Shown: positions 21,552-34,474, numbered from the stretch's first letter. The stretch: 64,000 nt of DNA from Asterella californica (GCA_036924285.1 JAYKYS010000004.1:12618001-12682000); one strand, 5' to 3'. Notes: a model not told the origin generated them from the sequence alone. Made by a program: numbers and translations.

Positions 21552-24167
21552 ATGGATCACAGTGCTGCTGTACATGGTGTGGCTGCTGTTCAAGGTGCTC
21601 CTGTTCAAGGGACTCCTGTTCAAGGGACTCCTGTTCAAGGGACTCCTGTTCAGGAAGGAATTGGTTCTCAAGGAGGACCTACGGTGGTTCCAGCAACAGC
21701 ACAACCTGCTGTAGACACGTCTCAGATTCTTCAGGCGTTGGCTGCCTTGATTCAGCAGCAGCCTGCAATTGGGGGAGCTGAGCAGAAGTCCACAAGAGCA
21801 TTACAAGCAATTGTTGGTCGATGTGGGCGATTCGATGGAAGAGACGTTACTAGGTACCTGCGGGAGTATGTGGGTGAGATGGAGTTGGTCAGGGCACCTG
21901 AAGTTGAGGTAATTCTAAGCTTTGAGTTGACTGTTGTCCCTGAATTGAGAGAGAAGGTTAGAAATTTACAGAGAAGACATTTAGATGGGTGGACTTTGTT
22001 TGAACGTGCACTAAGAGAAGAATTTCTAGAAGAGGACTCTGAAAGAGTCACCAGAAGAACTCTCATGGATTGGATAGAGCGTCAGCCTGGACGTTCCATG
22101 GGATTGAATGAAGTGATCCGTGAATTTGAGAAGAGGTACTGTCAGCTTTCTGGTCTAGAGAGGTTGACGTTGGATGCTAGGAAGACAGAGTTGTTCTTAG
22201 GGGCTCTGGATGAGTTCACAACAGATAGGCTTTGTTTCATGTTGGCTGATCGAGGGGCTGAAGGGGGAGTTACATCTGATTGGAGGAGAGTAGAAGAAGC
22301 AGTATCCACCCTTGCTAGACAACGTCGTGGTAGGATGGTACTGCAGCCAGAGACCTTACCAGAGCAAAGAGTAGCTCCTCATGTTCTTGTAGCTCCTCCT
22401 GCAATACCTCAAGCGCCTATTGTGATTCCTCAAGCACCTATAGTGGTTCCCCAAGTGGTTCCTCAAGCGCCTGCAGTACCTATTCCAACACAGAGAGGAC
22501 CTAGACAGCAGCAGCGACCTGTTGAGAACCGAAATCAACATAACTTGATAGAAGAACTTACTCAACAGTTGAGAGATTTGAGGGTTGAGATGGCAGACTT
22601 GAGGAGAGATCAACGACCTGTTGCACCAGGTGCCCGACCTGTAGGAGGAATCTTTACCATGAGATGTATTTGGTGCGATAGTCCAGATCATCTCAGAGGA
22701 GACTGTCAAGACTTGACGGTTGCCTTGCGAGAGGGCGTAGTCAACTATCAGAACAACAGGTTGTATCTAACCGCCACAGGGCAGCCTCTGAACACATATT
22801 TTGGAAGAGGAGGAATGAGGAGTTCTCTTCCAGCACTTACTGGTGTGAATACTACAGCGATGACTGCGGGTTCTGCGGAGGCTGATGTATATACTGGGAG
22901 AGTTGAGGTGCGCTCTAATCCAACTATGGTTGAGCAGGCTGTTGAGGTTCTGGTTGAAATGATGAAGAGAGGTGCTGAAAGCATTAGGAGAGCTACCGGA
23001 TGGAGAGACCCAGTAGATGCAACTTCTATTCGAGCGTTTTTAGAGACGAGTGGTGAACAAGATGCCATGATCGAAGACAAAAGAAGACGGGACGCTTCTG
23101 ATTTAGATGCAGGAGTACCAGAGGACAGTGACCGTCGGAGGGTTACAAGGAGGAGAGCAGCGGAACCATCACCATCTGTACCAGCTGGAAGATTTCCTGC
23201 TGCAGAGGATATACCTTCTACCTCTACAGCTCCACCACCTGCAGTAGATCCTATGGAAGGTGTGCAGGATTTGCCACAGGAGACTACTGCTACAGATAGA
23301 GTACGGGGAAAGAGGTTTACAACACAGGAAAAGGGGAAAGGTCCAGCTTACAAGTTAGCGGCAGACATCGAAACAACAACAGACTTGCGTGCTGTTCTAG
23401 AGCAACGCATTTTGGATGCTAGAGTTGAGTTTACTCTTCGTGAAGTGCTTGGTATCGCAAAGAGAGAGTTTCATGAGTTGATAATAGATATCATGAAGAG
23501 AAAGAGACAGGTATTGACTGAACAAGTAAGTAGTCAGATGGTTGGAGCAGTAGATGCTATTGGTGTTGATCAGTTCGGAGATGATAAGTATGAGGCATGG
23601 GTTGCTGGTCCTGCTGTTATTGAGAATGAAGATGAAGAGTTTGAAGAGGATGGGTCAGGCGCAGACAGCGATTTCAAGGAGAAGCACTGGACAAGAGCGA
23701 CAACAGGGACGCAAGTTCGGCTTGGAGGACTTTCTGAGCCAATACCTGCACTTGTGGATCACGGGTCGGAGATCAACATCATTTCCAAGGAGGTGTATGA
23801 AAAGGGACAGTGGCCAATCGAAAGGAATCATGGTTGGGTGCTTCGAGCTGCAAATAACCAAAAGGGTGAGTTATATGGAGCTTGTCCCAATATGCGTGTA
23901 AGGATTGGGGATGTAGAGGTTGATCAACATTTCTTCGTACAATCATCTGCCTCCTATCCTGTCATACTGGGTCAACCATACATCACCGCTGTTCGGATGG
24001 AGACAAAGGTGATGAACGATGGGTCTCATTATGCTAGAGTTCGGAGTCCTGATGACAAGTACTCAGTATAGTTTTTGACGGTTCGTTCAAGACATGAGCG
24101 GAACAGACAAACCCTTAGAGATTCTCAGACGAAGAGATGTAAGGTTTTTCGCAGTCCACTCCTGTAG
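21552..24167 (+). pseudogene. C1 gag-protease with one premature stop
   Basis: The start is the ATG at 21552, followed by four 18-base direct repeats (21585-21650) encoding PVQGTP. The capsid-like region (LQAIVGRCGRFDGRDVTRYL) is next, then a Pro/Val/Gln linker, the CCHC knuckle CIWCDSPDHLRGDC (near 22668) and an Arg-rich spacer. The protease has DHGSE near 23758 and ILGQPYI near 23965. TAG at 24069-24071 replaces the Gln found in relatives (VQFLTV). The frame would otherwise end at the TAG in the following stem-loop. Only this stop and the frame change to pol separate it from an intact copy, so it is much better preserved than B1. Confidence 0.88.
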
Positions 24168-24185
24168 AGCGGGAAGACAGGGGTG
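24157..24185 (+). other. Gag-pro/pol junction stem-loop (C1)
   Basis: CACTCCTGT pairs with ACAGGGGTG over 9 positions (one wobble) around the loop AGAGCGGGAAG. The natural gag-pro stop TAG (24165-24167) spans the stem/loop edge. Compare B1 11009-11032 and B2 58916-58944. Confidence 0.6.
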
Positions 24186-24214
24186 TAGAACCTACTGTTG
24201 AGGTCCCGTCAGAG

Positions 24215-27200
24215 TTGGAAGCGAGACATGTACAAAGGTCTGGATACATGTGTGGTGTACAGAGTTGGCAGTCTGGATTGCTGATGTTTGAGGCAGATGG
24301 GTGGAGCCGATTTACAAGAGTTGAAGATATGGAGGAAAATACAAAAAGATGGATGGTGAAACAGGTATCAGGGTTGTGGCGTGTAGGAGTTCTATCTGAA
24401 GACGAAGTGGTTTCTGGTTTGTTTGAAGAGTTTATGTCTGTACAGACAGCTGTTGGTTGGTTAGACAATGTGAGTAGATTGCTGGAGGGGAAAAATAGTG
24501 TGGTGGTGATCCCTATCCACTCTCGATGCATATATAAGGAGATTGTTACATACCTGCAGTTCTTTCCTCATCCGATGCAGAATAATGAAGGGAGAGAAGC
24601 AAGTTGTTGGTGTGCACTCCCTCATGAAGCAGACGTCCATGCGAAGTACAAATCTGTACTGAGAAAGGTAAGACCGGTAGCAGCTCAACTACCTGCTAAC
24701 TCTCAGCAGCAAGTACAGTTAGTGGGGACTGAACCTATATTGCGTGATCATAGACGAGTAGGGCACCAGTTTACTGAGGAGACATTGAAGGAGCTCCAGA
24801 TAGAAGGGGGTGATTTCTTGACTGAGGTCGAGAAGACAGTGTTTGAACATATGATAGTGAAGCATGGTAAGGCATTCTCTTTTTCAGCAGAGGAGATAGG
24901 TTGTGTGGACCCAAAGGTTATAGTGCCTATGGTTATATTCACAATCCCTCATGTGCCTTGGGACCTGAAACCGATCCCAGTTCCTCGTGCTTTGTTGCCT
25001 AAACTCATCGAGTTGTTGAAGGAGAAGGTACAGATGGGGATACTTGAGCCGTCCATGGGACCATATTCTAGCAGATGGTTCACTGTACCCAAGAAGTCAG
25101 GAGCTTTGCGTTTTATTCAAGACCTACAGCCTGCGAATAACGTAACAATTCGTAACGTTGGGACGGGTCCTGTGATTGAAGAGGTAGCAGAGGCATTTGC
25201 AGGGAGAGCTATCTATTCGATAGGAGATCTATATTCTGGTTATGATCAGTTCCAGCTGGCTGTGGAGAGTAGGGATTTAACTACTATGCGTACGCCCCTG
25301 GGATTGATGCGGATGTGTACTCTTCCACAAGGAGCAACGAACTCGGTGGCTCATATGCAAAATGCGATGCATAAGGTACTAAGGGAGTTTGTGCCTGATG
25401 TTACCATTCCATTTCTAGACGATATTCCCATAAAAGGTTGCGCGGTTGAAGACAAGGATGAAACAGTACTTGCGAATGGATGCAGAAGGTTTGTTGCAGA
25501 CCATATCAGGGATGTAGAACGTATCTTGACTCGCTTGGAGGAGGTACATCTCACCCTGTCAGGAGCTAAGTCCAAGTTTGGTGTGTCTGAGATTTTAGTG
25601 GTTGGACATTTGTGTGGAGCTTTTGGAAGGCGACCAAACCCCGAGAAGGTTGAAGCTATAGCTAGGATGGCAGACTGTAAGAACATCACGGAGGTTCGAC
25701 GCTTTCTAGGTGCTTGTGTATTTTATCGCTTATCCATTCCTCATTATGCTCATGTTGCTGAGCCTTTGTATGCATTATTGAGGAAGGGTAAGAGGTTTAT
25801 ATGGACCTCAGTCCATCGAGAAGCTATGAATAGGTTGAAGGAGGCTCTACAGTCTCCGCCTGTTTTGAGAAGAATAGACTGTGGATGTGGGAGACCTGTC
25901 ATTGTCACAGTAGATACTAGCCCAAAGGCAATTGGCTGGGCGATAGGTCAAGATGATGCGGATGGATTGCGGCTTACCTCTAGGTTTGGAGCTAGGATCT
26001 TGACAGACAGGCAACGAGATTATCCTCAGGTGAAACGTGAGTTGTGGGGAGCGGTGACAGCAATGAAGACAGATCGTGAGTTTCTGATTGGTGCTCATGT
26101 AATCCTGGAAACGGATTGTCTACCTCTACTAGGCATGATATCCAACTGTACCACGCCAGACATAGCAATGTTACGTTGGATTGCTTATATTAAAAGCTTG
26201 AATCCAGAGCTGAAGCATATAAAGGGAAAAGAGAATATGGTTGCAGATATGTTGTCAAGGGCTCGATTTGTGGATGAGGATGTCATGATTTCAGAAGCTG
26301 AGGAAGAAGAGAGACAGGATGCTCAGTGTCAGGTTAATCGGCGGGCTACAAACTTGGAGCCGTTGATGTTTAGAGAGGAGCTTTACACAGGTAGACTTCG
26401 TGACATAGGATATTATCTGAGCTTGTTGGAGAGGCAGGAGAGATGGAGCAAAGTAGAGTTCAGGGAGATAAGAAAACAAGCTTACAACTATCTTCTGCAT
26501 GATGAGTATCTTTGGAGACGACCACATAGGAGAGATGGGATGTTCATACGGGTAGTGGACGATCAAGAGACTAAGCAGCAACTAATGAAGGAGTTCCATG
26601 ATACCTTATGGGCCGGACATCGAGGGATTTGGGCTACCTACACCAAGTTGAAGGAGAAGTACTGGTGGAAAGGTCTGTATCAGGATGTGGTGAACTACGT
26701 CAGCTCCTGCTTGCATTGCCAGTTCTATTCAAAGATGCGGTATAGGGATGGTCTCGTGCCAACTTATCCACCTTGCATTCACTTTCAGTGGGTTCTCGAC
26801 TTAGTGGTGATGCCTCTGGGGTTATGGGGCATGCGATATTTGGTTTTGGCTCGTGAGGATCTCTCCAACTTTGTAGAAGGACGAGCTTTGAGAACGAAGA
26901 CCACAGAGGGGATATGTAAGTTTGTTCTTGAGGATATTATCTGTAGATATGGATCTGTAGGAAGGCTACGGGCAGATAGAGGAGAACTACGTGGTACAGA
27001 AGCGAAAGAGTTTTTTGCTCGATATGGTGTGAAGCTCAAGCTTACCACTGCGATGAATCCAGAGGGGATTGGCAAGAGTGAGCGAGGACATCCGTCAATA
27101 GTTCAGGCTTTGGTGAAGGCGTGTGATGGTAAGCATAGAGAGTGGCCTAGATTACTCCCTTTTGCTTTATGGGCAGATAGAACAACTCATTGTTCTACTA

Positions 27201-27648
27201 CAGGGTACATGCCTGTTGAGTTAATGTTAGGGCAGAAACCAATGATGCCAACAGAAGAAGACTTTCCTACCTGGGCTACCTTGCCATGGGAGGACAATGT
27301 GGACCGTGTGCAACTTCTCTCACTAAGAATCAGACAGCTAGAATGTAGAGAGGAGGATCTCGCTGAAGCGCAGCGACGGCTGAAAGCGGCTCGACTTGGG
27401 AACAAAGAGAGGTTTGATAGGACTCATAGACTTCGGCCAAAACCGATACAAGTTGGGGACTGGGTGTTGGTATACGACAGCACATTGGAGAACCAACACT
27501 CTACAGTTCGAAAGTTTTCGAGAAGGTGGTTTGGTCCGTACCTTGTCTCAGATGTACATCAGAATGCTACTTATTCCTTGCAAGAGCTAGATGGCACGCA
27601 TTTAAGACTTCCAGTTGCTGGGAAACGAGTGAAGCTATTCAAAAAGAG
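24215..27648 (+). CDS. C1 pol: RT, RNase H, integrase, truncated at the C-terminus
   Basis: An uninterrupted frame in a different phase from gag-pro. I see no obvious ATG near the front, so the true start is uncertain. The N-terminal region of about 170 residues is poorly conserved. RT has SRWFTVPKK, GDLYSGYDQF and catalytic FLDD near residue 400. RNase H has Asp in VDTSP near 567, Glu in VKREL and Asp in ETDCLP. The integrase has an HHCC finger (FHDTLWAGH, then CLHC near 833), VLDLV near 862, RADRG near 920 and KSERG near 955. A GPY/F-like segment (RRWFGPYLV) follows, ending at VKLFKKR. The sequence then leaves homology with B1 and B2, and the last residues come from unrelated DNA, so the acidic tail and polypurine tract are lost. 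Confidence 0.9.
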
Positions 27649-28678
27649 AATTCCACCCTATTCCCATACTGCTTCCAGGAAGTCTACGTCCTGATCTCCT
27701 AGGTACCTCATCTTCTACGCCTTCCCCTTGGGGAAGAGATGCAAAAACAGCTTCGCCAGAAGTCGCTTCTTCGGCTCCCGGTAAGATTCGATCTTCCACC
27801 CATTCCTACCGTGCCTATCTTCCATGAAAAGACAAGTGGTGCTTCCAGGCACATGCCACGTACTCACGACCCCGGGCAAAACCTTCTTCTCAAACCAATA
27901 CCCTCGGTCCTCGGAGTCTGACCTGTGGAAAGCCCTGCGCCACCAATCTTCAGTCCAGGAAGATGGTCTTCCTCGAGCTACTCCTGCCTTCGCAGGTACA
28001 CGGTTGCGGGGTGGTAACGCTGCCCACACCTCCTCCAGAAGTCCCTGATTGGCGAGGTTCCAATCCCACAGGAAGAAGTCGAGACCCAACTCCTTGAGGA
28101 AAGGAGTGACCTCGGCCAATTCTGCCGCTGGTAACACCAAGCCTCGCGGATGCATCGTCATACTGGAAGATCTGTCGCACTAAGCCACAAGCACCTACTA
28201 TGAGCTGAAGGCTCAGTCCTTCCCAAGTGCCCACAGTCTAGCTTCTACTTCTCAGAAGACGAAACTAGTCTTCCAGAAGACAACTACTCCGTCTTCCGAG
28301 ATTCTAACAGTACTTCCTAGATAGCTCTCGTCTTCCGAGCTATATCTAAACAATCCTATCTAAGCAAGGCCTCGCATGGATTACCAAGAAGACAATCCAC
28401 CTTGCATTATATCCTACTTCCTATCAGAAGATACAAGACTCGCGAAACATAAAGTGCATAACAGGTTCGGAAGATGGTTGCGGGCTCCTGCGGTGACAGT
28501 GGCCTCTGGGAAGACACCCGGGACAGTTTTCGATTCAATGTCTTTCTCGAAAGACCTCCCGAAGTCAGGCTTCCCTTCACTGGTCTCACCTGTCTTCGTC
28601 TTCCTACGCGCAATCTATCCTCACAACAGACTCAAGACAATTGCACTATGTTCTTTTGACTTCTCACCTTTCATACGC
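27649..28678 (+). repeat. Duplicated left flank of C1 lying inside the element
   Basis: Bases 27649-27673 are filler with no match I could find. From 27674 the sequence repeats 16912-17916 nearly perfectly (one difference noticed near 17830/28592). This is family A minus-strand sequence, including the MTMHPRG-starting segment (28161-27715). It has no business between pol and the 3' LTR, so it marks a rearrangement. Confidence 0.9.
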
Positions 28679-31600
28679 TGTCGTGTTGTACATGGGTCTG
28701 TACAGTGAAAACTAGTTGCAAGGAGATCTTTTCCTTGTTGTGTAAAGGAAGCTGCCCTGCAGCTTAACAAGCTAGGCAGGAGCTAAGCTGGGGCCATGCT
28801 TGACAAGCTGCCCCCTAGCTTAGGTTGGAGTATCACCCCTAAGGGAGTCGAAAGACACCAGGATGTAAAGCTCGACGAGGAGAGCGACCTCATGCTTCTA
28901 GTTTTGACAGAAAGTGTTTTAAGCAATAGTTAGTAAGAGTTTTAGGCTATGAAATATGTGAAAGAGGGAAATCCGTCGATTCTGACTCGAGACTCGAACT
29001 CAGAATCTGATAGCGTGGGTGTGTAGGTGTTCCTGAATACTATAGTTTTGACTCCTTATTCATTAAAAACGGAGTTGTATAGAGAAGTTAGCACAGAAAA
29101 GGCTAGTAAAGACTTTATAGGAAAATTTCCTTAGTAAAGCATATGTACAAACTGGAAAAGCTTTTTGAACGGAACTAGAGGCCATCCCAGTGATAGGGCG
29201 CCTGCCTAGGAGGGAAGTGGTCTCAGGATCAATCCCTCCTGGCCTCTGGTTCCTATTCTGGCGTGTTGGCCTCCCGGATGGGAGTCTATGTTGGGTATTC
29301 AGCCATGTCCTATATACCTAGGGGCGGTGTCGTATTGTACATAGGTCTATACAGTGAAAAGTATTCCAGAGAGATTTTTTTCTATATTGTGTAAAAGAAG
29401 CTGCACTGCAGCTTAACAAGCTAGGCAGGAGCTAAGCTGGGGCTATGCTTGACAAGCTGCCCCCTAGCTTGGGTTGGAATATCACCCCTAAAGGAGTCGA
29501 AAGACACCAGAATGCAAAGCTCGACGAGGAGAACGACCTTATGCTTCTAGTTTTGACAGAAAGTGTTTTAAGCAATAGTTAGTACGAGTTTTAGACTGTG
29601 AAATATGTGAAAGAGGGAAATCCGTCGATTCTGATTCGTGACTCGAACTCAGAATCGGATAGCGTGAGCGTGTAGGTGTTCACAAATACTATAGTTTTGA
29701 CTCCTTGTTCATTAAAAACGGAGTTGTATAGAGAAGTTAGTGTAGGAAAGGCTAGTGAAGGTTTTACAGAAGAATTTCTTCAGGTAAACATATGTACAAA
29801 AGTTTTTACCTTCTTGAACGGAACCAAAGGCCATCCCAGTGATAGGGCGCCTGCCTAGGAGGGAAGTGGTCTCAGGATCAATCCCCCCTGGCCTCTGGTT
29901 CCTATTCCGGCATGTTGGCCTCCTGGAAGGGAGTCTATGTTGAATATGCAGCCACGTCCTGCATATCTAGGGGCGGGAGACTGATATCTCCCTTAATCGT
30001 GGGCTCCTTGGCCTAAGCCTCCGCATGCCATCCTGAATATACTATGGGAGATACCTGGTGCGCATATGGGGGGGCTGTAAGCCCTGTGGGGCGGCCTCAT
30101 AAGTGTTGGGGCTTCGGTCTACATTGGATGGCTTGTAATATATTCAGGGTGGCATCAAGATGGCATCGAGGGAACGGAAAACTTTTGTTGATTATTATGT
30201 ACGCATAAGGGCAGCAGAGGAACAGCTTTAGATGGGGCCTTAAAATTAAAGCGAAAGATTACAATGGAAGCGGAAGGTTACAATGGAAAACTGAAGCGGA
30301 AGATTACAGCGGAAGCGGAAGATTACCGCGGAAGCTTGAAGCGGAAAACTACAGCGGAAGTGGAAGATTATCGCGGAAGCTTGAAGCGGAATATTACAGC
30401 GGAAGCGGAAAACTACAGCGGAAGCGGAAGATTACAACAGAAGCTTGAAGCGGAAGATTACAGCGGAAGCGGAAAACTACAGCGGAAGCGGAAGATTACC
30501 GCGGAAGCTTGAAGCGGAAGATTACAGCGGAAGCGGAAAACTACAGCGGAAGCGGAAGATTACCGCGGAAGCGGAAGATTACAACAGAAGCTTGAAACGG
30601 AAGATTACCGCGGAAGCTTGAAGCGGAATATTACAGCGGAAGCGGAAAACTACAGCGGAAGCGGAAGATTACCGCGGAAGCTTGAAGCGGAATATTACAG
30701 CGGAAGCGGAAAACTACAGCGGAAGCGGAAGATTATCACGGAAGCTTGAAGCGGAAGATTACAGCGGAGGCGGAAGGAGGAGAATTAGAGTTTAAGCAGG
30801 GGGCAGCTTAAGTTGGGGTCTTTACTTTTAGGTAAAATACCTGCGGCGACTTGGGATCGGGGGAAGGAGTTTTTTTTTGCAAAGGAAGGTTTTCTGAGAG
30901 AGCGGAAGCGGAATACGGAGGAGAAGCTAAGAAGCTGGGGGAAGATCAAATTGCTGACAGATTGAATTGGGAGAGCATCGTAAGAGAGAGAGGCATGAGT
31001 TTTAGGCTTGGACGTTGTTTAAATAAACTATTCTGGGGAGAAATTACTCTCAGGAGACAGTTTTATTGAGAGATCGTTTGGAAATCTACAAGGGACTTTT
31101 GATCGACGTTGGATCAGATTTATGAGAGTTTCAGTTGGGGCAAGGAGAGGAATAAGATTCAGGGGTCCGAATTTCTCTATTAGGTTCAGATTGAGACGTA
31201 CTGGGTAGACTTTTGGCTTGACGGGTGAAGACAGGTGCGCAGGAGAGGAAGAGAGAGATTTTCTGTACAGTTGGAGAAATTGGTGGTGCAGACGACACTG
31301 TAATAAAGTTAATTGAATCTTGAGAGACCTATGTGTGTACCCAGGGTGTGTTTGAGTGCTTGTTTTTGTAATTGGTGAGCACAAGGAGCAGTGTTTCGAG
31401 ATCACATCGTCAGCATCAACCTATTTTCTTTTCTGGTCATTTTTCTCTGATCGATCACAGTCAGGAGGTCCGCCCTCCCCAAGAAAGACTCTCAACTCGA
31501 CAGCGGGAGACCGGTATCTCCCTTAATCGTGGGCTTCCTGGCCTAAGCCTCCGCATGCCATCCTGAATATACTATGGGAGATACCTGGTGCGCATATGGG

Positions 31601-32979
31601 GGGGCTGTAAGCCCTGTGGGGCAGCCTCATAAGTGTTAGGGCTTCGGCCTACATTGGATGGCTTGTAGTATATTCAGGATGGCATCAAGATGGCATCAAG
31701 AGCACAGGAAACTTTTGCTAAATAGTTAAATAATCATCGAGTAGGCTTGCGATGGAGAATGAGGTTATGTGAACCTTTATCAGTGTAAGGATAGAGTTTG
31801 TAGAGACAACTGCGAAACTTATATTAAAAAGGGGTCAACTTTGTAAAAAATGCTTTGTACGCATAAGGACAGCAGGGGGGCAGCTTAAGCTAGGGCCCTG
31901 CTTGTGATAAGTGGGTGCACTTATAAGGACAGCAGGGGGGCAGCTTAAGCTGGGGGCCTTAACTTTTAGGTTTAATACCTGCGGCGGCTGGAGATCGGGG
32001 ACACTTTTAAAAGGAGTTTTCTGAGAGAACTGAGGCGGAAGGAGGAAAAAGGAGCAGAATTAGGGATTGAGGAGAGGAGACGCTGAGAAGCTTGGAGGCT
32101 GAGTGGGGGATCGATTTTTCTGCCAGAATTGAGAGGATTGAGGAGAGGAGACGCTGAGAAGCTTGGAGGCTGAGTGGAGATCGATTTTTCTGACAGATTT
32201 GAGTGGATTGAGGAGAGGAGACGCTGAGAAGCTTGGAGGCTGAGTGGAGATCGATTTTTCTGCCAGAATTGAGAGGATTGAGGAGAGGAGACCCTGAGAA
32301 GCTTGGAGTCTGAGTGGAGATCGATTTTTCTGACAGATTTGAGTGGATTGAGGAGAGGAGACGCTGAGAAGCTTGGAGGCTGAGTGGAGATCGATGTTTC
32401 TGACAGATTTGAGTGGATTGAGGAGAGGAGACGCTGAGAAGCTTGGAGGCTGAGTGGAGATCGATTTTTCTGACAGATTTTGAGTGGATTGAGGAGAGGA
32501 GACGCTGAGAAGCTTGGAGGCTGAGTGGGGGATCGATTTTTCTGCCAGAATTGAGAGGATTGAGGAGAGGAGACGCTGAGAAGCTTGGAGGCTGAGTGAG
32601 GATCGATTTTTCCAGAATTGAGTAGAATTGAACGGACAGAGGTGGTTTATTGGAAGGAGATCATTTTTGACAAGGCTTTGGTTGTCGTAAGATCAAATTC
32701 CTTGGAATTTTCAGCTGAGAAGTACTTAGGAGAGGAGGAGAGAGATATTTTCTTAACAATGAAGCAGTTGACACTGAAATAAAGCCATTTCTACTCCGGA
32801 GAGATATATTTGTGTACCTGAGTGAGTGCTTGAGTGTTTGTTTGCAATTGGTGGGCACAAGAGACTGTGTTTTTGAGATTTCATCGTCTGCAGCGATCTA
32901 TCTTCCTTTCTGGTCATTTCTCTCTGATCTATCACAGTCAGGAGGTCCGCCCTCCCCAAGAAAGACTCTCGCCACGACA
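28679..32979 (+). repeat. C1 3' LTR, composed of an outer LTR and an inner solo LTR
   Basis: The outer LTR is 28679-29327 plus 31503-32979 (about 2.1 kb, close to the 2.0 kb LTR of C2). An inner LTR of the same family, 29328-31502 (TGTCG to CGACA), interrupts it and is flanked by GCGG on both sides (29324-29327 and 31503-31506). It carries two tRNA-like folds (29171-29253 and 29820-29902), two structured domains, the minisatellite (30250-30777) and eight units of the 70-base repeat (32062-32600). Confidence 0.85.
29328..31502 (+). mobile_element. Family C solo LTR inside the C1 LTR
   Basis: It starts TGTCGTATTGTAC, ends CTCGACA, and has a 4-bp target duplication GCGG. Its length (about 2.18 kb) is that of one family C LTR. 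There is no coding region between its ends. Confidence 0.8.
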
Positions 32980-34390
32980 ACGCACTCAGAAGAAGCTTGC
33001 TGCTCGGTGGGAAGACATGACCCTCGACCATTCTCTCCAGATTCTACCAGCAAGTATTCTCACGACTCTCTTCTAAGTTTGGGAAGAAGAAGGAATGGCT
33101 GCTATGGGTCGGATAGAAGAGACCCGAAATGGACCCTCACGTCTTCTCGCTCATTTTGCCAGCCTTTCAGTCTTCTAGTCTCTCTAGGAAGATGTGGAGT
33201 TGAGAAGCTTGGAAGACCGGGAGGCACAGGCCTAGTTCCCTACTTCCAACTTCTCGAAATAACAAAACAACTCACCACACCACTCGGGATTCGTACCAAG
33301 CCTCTCTTAACACAAAAGCAACACAAATCCACTCTTGATACGAATTGGTTATAGTCGACTTCCGAAGACAATCTTCCGAAGATAGTCTTCCGAAGACAGT
33401 CAAGTTTAAGAAGCATCTTTCGAAGATGTTCCCATCTTCCGAAGAGTCTTCTGTTCGAGGTTTCGGGTGTAGAGGGGTAGTAGGGTAGAGAAATTGATAG
33501 CTGGGATCGTCAATTTGAGGACGATGGATAGGAAAGCTCGAATTGAACTCAAGAAGAAGTAGGAAGATGTCTTGACAGAAATTGGGCAGCGCTTTTGCAC
33601 CCAATGTCTCAATAGGAAAAATGGGGGTGGAGGTAATCGATCAGGCTGCCTGCAAACAATCGGGGAAGCGCGGGGAATACCAGACAAAGGCAAGAAGAAG
33701 TGGGAAGAGGAAAGAACGTGGGAAGAACCTCTAAAGTCTTCTTCTGCTTCCCGAGTTGCCTTTGACCTTCTGCGCGCTTCTGGCTCTGGTCCTAGCTCCA
33801 ATGCGACTCCACACGGCTGCTTCCGCTGTTCAATTCCTGGCCACGCCTCAATTCCACCTTCGATTCTACTCAGCTACTCTCCAATGTCAGCTTCCCGGGA
33901 GCTCACAGAAACGCCTGCGCTCCCTGCCTTCCGCGCTTCAGCAATTCGGTCTCGCCCTTCGCCTAGCTGCCAACTGGTCCTCACCTCGCTCGCTTTCCTC
34001 TCTCGATTTCCTCTCGCAAAGCTCACTCTCGGAATTCGATCTTCTCCACCAAGAGTGCTCCTACTGCGGGAAGCTGAGAATCCACTAATGCGCTTCTGTA
34101 TCTTCCCCGCAGTTTAGGGGTTTCGACCCTAGATGACCTACCTAACCTACCTACCTGTTCGGTGCGACCCGGTAGGTACAACTACTTCTTTACTGAAAAA
34201 GCCGTGGTTAGACCTTCGCGGTCGCTGTCTTCCGAAAGATGGATGTCTTCCGCCGTCTTCCGTCTTCCGAAGACGCAACTGAGAAGACGATCTTCCGAAG
34301 ATGGTCGTCTTCCGAAGAAGTCAACTTATTATTACAAACAGCTCGTAAGATCATCTTCCTGCTAAGGAAGACGTAATCTTAAGTAACAAC
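32980..34390 (-). other. Family A-like flank, no gene recognised
   Basis: The sequence is rich in CTTCCGAAGA palindromes and GAAGAC motifs (clusters at 33355-33450 and 34225-34370), as in family A at the left of the window. Open frames exist on both strands, including one of 181 codons at 33572-34117 on the plus strand, but none shows a domain. It is the right-hand continuation of the family A DNA into which C1 inserted. Confidence 0.45.
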
Positions 34391-34474
34391 GCTTCTTCAG
34401 TTATACAAACAAGTTATTAATCATAAAAATTTTAAAAATTCGTGAATCCTGTAATTTGTGGGCACCACACGTAC

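Larger units (their letters stand above)
17917..32979 (+). mobile_element. Element C1: Ty3/gypsy-type LTR retrotransposon with composite LTRs
   Basis: The order is 5' LTR (17917-21486), gag-pro, pol (truncated near 27648), a copy of the left genomic flank (27674-28678) and a 3' LTR (28679-32979). Ends are the exact inverted heptamers TGTCGTG and CACGACA. The outside flanks share ACGC (17913-17916 and 32980-32983), a 4-bp target duplication. The flank copy inside the element is abnormal and indicates a later rearrangement. Confidence 0.85.

Noticed and set aside
33572..34117. 181-codon plus-strand frame
   Set aside because: Composition is low-complexity Ser/Pro/Arg, no domain is visible, and it lies in motif-rich family A-like DNA whose sense strand elsewhere is minus.
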